Shown here in pieces: positions 62,625 through 64,000 of a stretch of DNA of 64,000 nt. Location of the stretch: contig CALTDI010000023.1 in NCBI GenBank assembly GCA_943842505.1, positions 1-64,000 on the forward strand. The letters run 5' to 3'. Under the pieces are notes generated by a model. That model worked only from the letters and a program-made list of their open reading frames with translations, had not been told where the DNA came from and did not search any database. The stretch comes from an uncultured Pseudomonadales bacterium (GTDB taxonomy: Bacteria; Pseudomonadota; Gammaproteobacteria; Pseudomonadales; Pseudohongiellaceae). How positions within the stretch are numbered: the stretch's first letter is position 1; every line of letters starts with the position of its first letter. A program made the translations under genes and the position numbers.

Positions 62625-64000
62625 CTAGATCGCTTCGAGGGCTTGTGCGATCTTGCTGACACCAATCACTTCGAGGCCGGCGATCTTGTTCTTCGGTGCG
62701 TTCGCCTTAGGTACGATGGCTCTTGTGAAGCCGTGTTTCGCCGCCTCTTGCAGGCGCTCCTGCCCACCGGACACCGGTCGAATCTCTCCGGCAAGCCCAA
62801 CCTCGCCAAAAACGACCAGATCTTTGGGTAGGGATTTATCCTGGAAGCTTGAGACGATGGCGAGCAGCAGCGCCAGGTCGGCGCTGGTCTCGGTTACCTT
62901 GACGCCGCCTACCACGTTCACGAAGACATCCTGATCAGCCATATACAGCCCACCATGGCGATGTAGCACGGCGAGCAGCATAGCCAGACGATTCTGCTCC
63001 AGGCCGACGGCCACGCGGCGCGGGTTGCCCAGTTGACTGCCATCGACCAGCGCCTGTATCTCGACTAACAGAGGTCGGGTACCTTCCCATAACACCATCA
63101 CTATCGAGCCAGGTGTGTCTTCCTCGGTACGCGCGAGGAAAATCGCCGAGGGATTCTTCACCTCTTTCAGGCCGGTCTCGGTCATGGCGAACACACCCAA
63201 CTCGTTCACCGCACCGAAGCGATTCTTCTGCCCTCTGAGGATTCTATATTTGCTGTCGTTGCCGCCCTCTAACATGATGAAGCAATCGATCATGTGCTCT
63301 AACACTTTCGGGCCAGCGAGGTTTCCTTCCTTGGTGACATGGCCAACGAGAAACAGAACCGTGTTTGTTTGCTTTGCATACTGAATCAGATAGGCGGCGC
63401 ATTCTCTCACCTGAGAAACACTGCCAGGTGCCGATGCCACATCGCCGCTGTGCATGACCTGAATCGAATCCACGACCAATAGCTGCGGTCGATGTTCCTG
63501 TGCCGCCTTGCAGATCTCCTCGACATTGGTCTCGGCCAGCATCTTCAGATTCTTCTCGGGCAGGTTCAGGCGCTTCGCGCGCATGCCTACCTGCTGCAGA
63601 GACTCTTCGCCTGTTACATACAGCGCCGGCTTTCCCGAATCTGCTAGCAGACACATGATCTGCAGCAGTAGCGTACTCTTTCCCGCGCCGGGGTTGCCGC
63701 CTATCAGGATCGCTGAACCGGGCACGAGACCGCCACCCAGAACTCGATCCATCTCATCGATAGTGCTGCTAAATCGAGGAAGCGCCTCTAGATCGATATC
63801 GGAGAGATTCTGCACATTGGATTTTTCGCCGGAATAACCCTGCTTGCGGAAATCGGCCTTGGTAACTGGAGAGCTACTGCCGGCATTGCCAAGATTAATC
63901 TGCGATAGAGTATTCCATGCCTTACAGGAGGCACACTGCCCCTGCCACTGGCCATGCTCGGTGCCACAGTCTGTGCAGACGAATGCGATTTTATTTTTTG
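62625..64000 (-). CDS. radA: DNA repair protein RadA, only the first codons missing at the window edge
   Basis: RadA helps process recombination intermediates through branch migration. The N-terminal zinc finger (CTDCG ... CASC) is visible near the window edge, where the frame reads KNKIAFVCTDC, so only about two start codons lie outside. The RecA-like core follows, with Walker A GGNPGAGKSTLL, the KNRFGAVNELGVF RadA motif, and the Lon-like C-terminal domain (VFVNVVGGVKVTETSADLALL ... GEVGLAGEIRPV). An internal GTG at 63815 is not the true start. Frame reading runs to the last base. Confidence 0.95.
   Translation of the reverse strand, partial: KNKIAFVCTDCGTEHGQWQGQCASCKAWNTLSQINLGNAGSSSPVTKADFRKQGYSGEKSNVQNLSDIDLEALPRFSSTIDEMDRVLGGGLVPGSAILIGGNPGAGKSTLLLQIMCLLADSGKPALYVTGEESLQQVGMRAKRLNLPEKNLKMLAETNVEEICKAAQEHRPQLLVVDSIQVMHSGDVASAPGSVSQVRECAAYLIQYAKQTNTVLFLVGHVTKEGNLAGPKVLEHMIDCFIMLEGGNDSKYRILRGQKNRFGAVNELGVFAMTETGLKEVKNPSAIFLARTEEDTPGSIVMVLWEGTRPLLVEIQALVDGSQLGNPRRVAVGLEQNRLAMLLAVLHRHGGLYMADQDVFVNVVGGVKVTETSADLALLLAIVSSFQDKSLPKDLVVFGEVGLAGEIRPVSGGQERLQEAAKHGFTRAIVPKANAPKNKIAGLEVIGVSKIAQALEAI

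Noticed and set aside
1..64000. CRISPR arrays, insertion sequences, tRNA or rRNA genes
   Set aside because: I looked for regular short repeats, transposase motifs, terminal inverted repeats and RNA-gene cores and found none I could support.

Overview
The window is a gene-dense bacterial chromosome segment, almost certainly from a marine or aquatic gammaproteobacterium. The evidence is the gene order xseB-ispA-dxs, the block glyA-nrdR-ribD-ribE-ribBX-ribH-nusB-thiL-pgpA-ribA, ettA, radA, and a chromosomal pair of lambda O/P-like replication genes that I recall being reported as a hallmark of Cellvibrionales-like orders (dopC/dopE). I see no rRNA, tRNA, CRISPR array, insertion sequence or prophage.

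Layout. 1-1.8 kb: the end of a PQQ-dependent dehydrogenase with a strong terminator. 1.9-7.3 kb: lipid- and membrane-related genes (PmtA-like methyltransferase, VTT membrane protein, acyl-activating enzyme, MAPEG protein, an unrecognised two-helix membrane protein, an alpha/beta hydrolase). 7.3-10.6 kb: xseB-ispA-dxs (isoprenoid supply). 10.6-12.9 kb: cobalamin handling (cobO, btuF, histidine phosphatase). 12.9-21.1 kb: riboflavin, thiamine and one-carbon housekeeping genes on the minus strand. 21.4-25 kb: ettA, then the dopC/dopE candidate helicase loaders. 25-30 kb: glycerate kinase, a ZntR-controlled metal-efflux permease with a textbook MerR-family promoter, a structured intergenic region, and two esterases. 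30-40 kb: an unusual PEP carboxylase, secreted alpha/beta hydrolases, a small c-type cytochrome, MscS, a stand-alone RlmK, and a SulP-STAS-cNMP transporter. 40.7-46.3 kb: exported proteins (matrixin protease and partner, beta-propeller cytochrome, amidase).

46.4-50.7 kb holds the most coherent accessory unit. It contains a Tat-exported FAD amine oxidase, a di-haem cytochrome c4, a TcyP-like cystine/amino-acid symporter and a RidA protein with a signal peptide, and it closes with a strong terminator. I read it as a periplasmic amine or amino-acid oxidation module in which the secreted RidA clears reactive imines.

52.4-56.8 kb is a MacAB-like exporter operon that is damaged at three points: an in-frame TAG in the adaptor, an in-frame TGA in the first permease, and loss of the C-terminus of the second permease. 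Only its ATPase looks intact. The window ends with a secreted 11-repeat MORN protein, a YadGH-like ABC exporter, an M20 peptidase, an MFS transporter and nearly all of radA.
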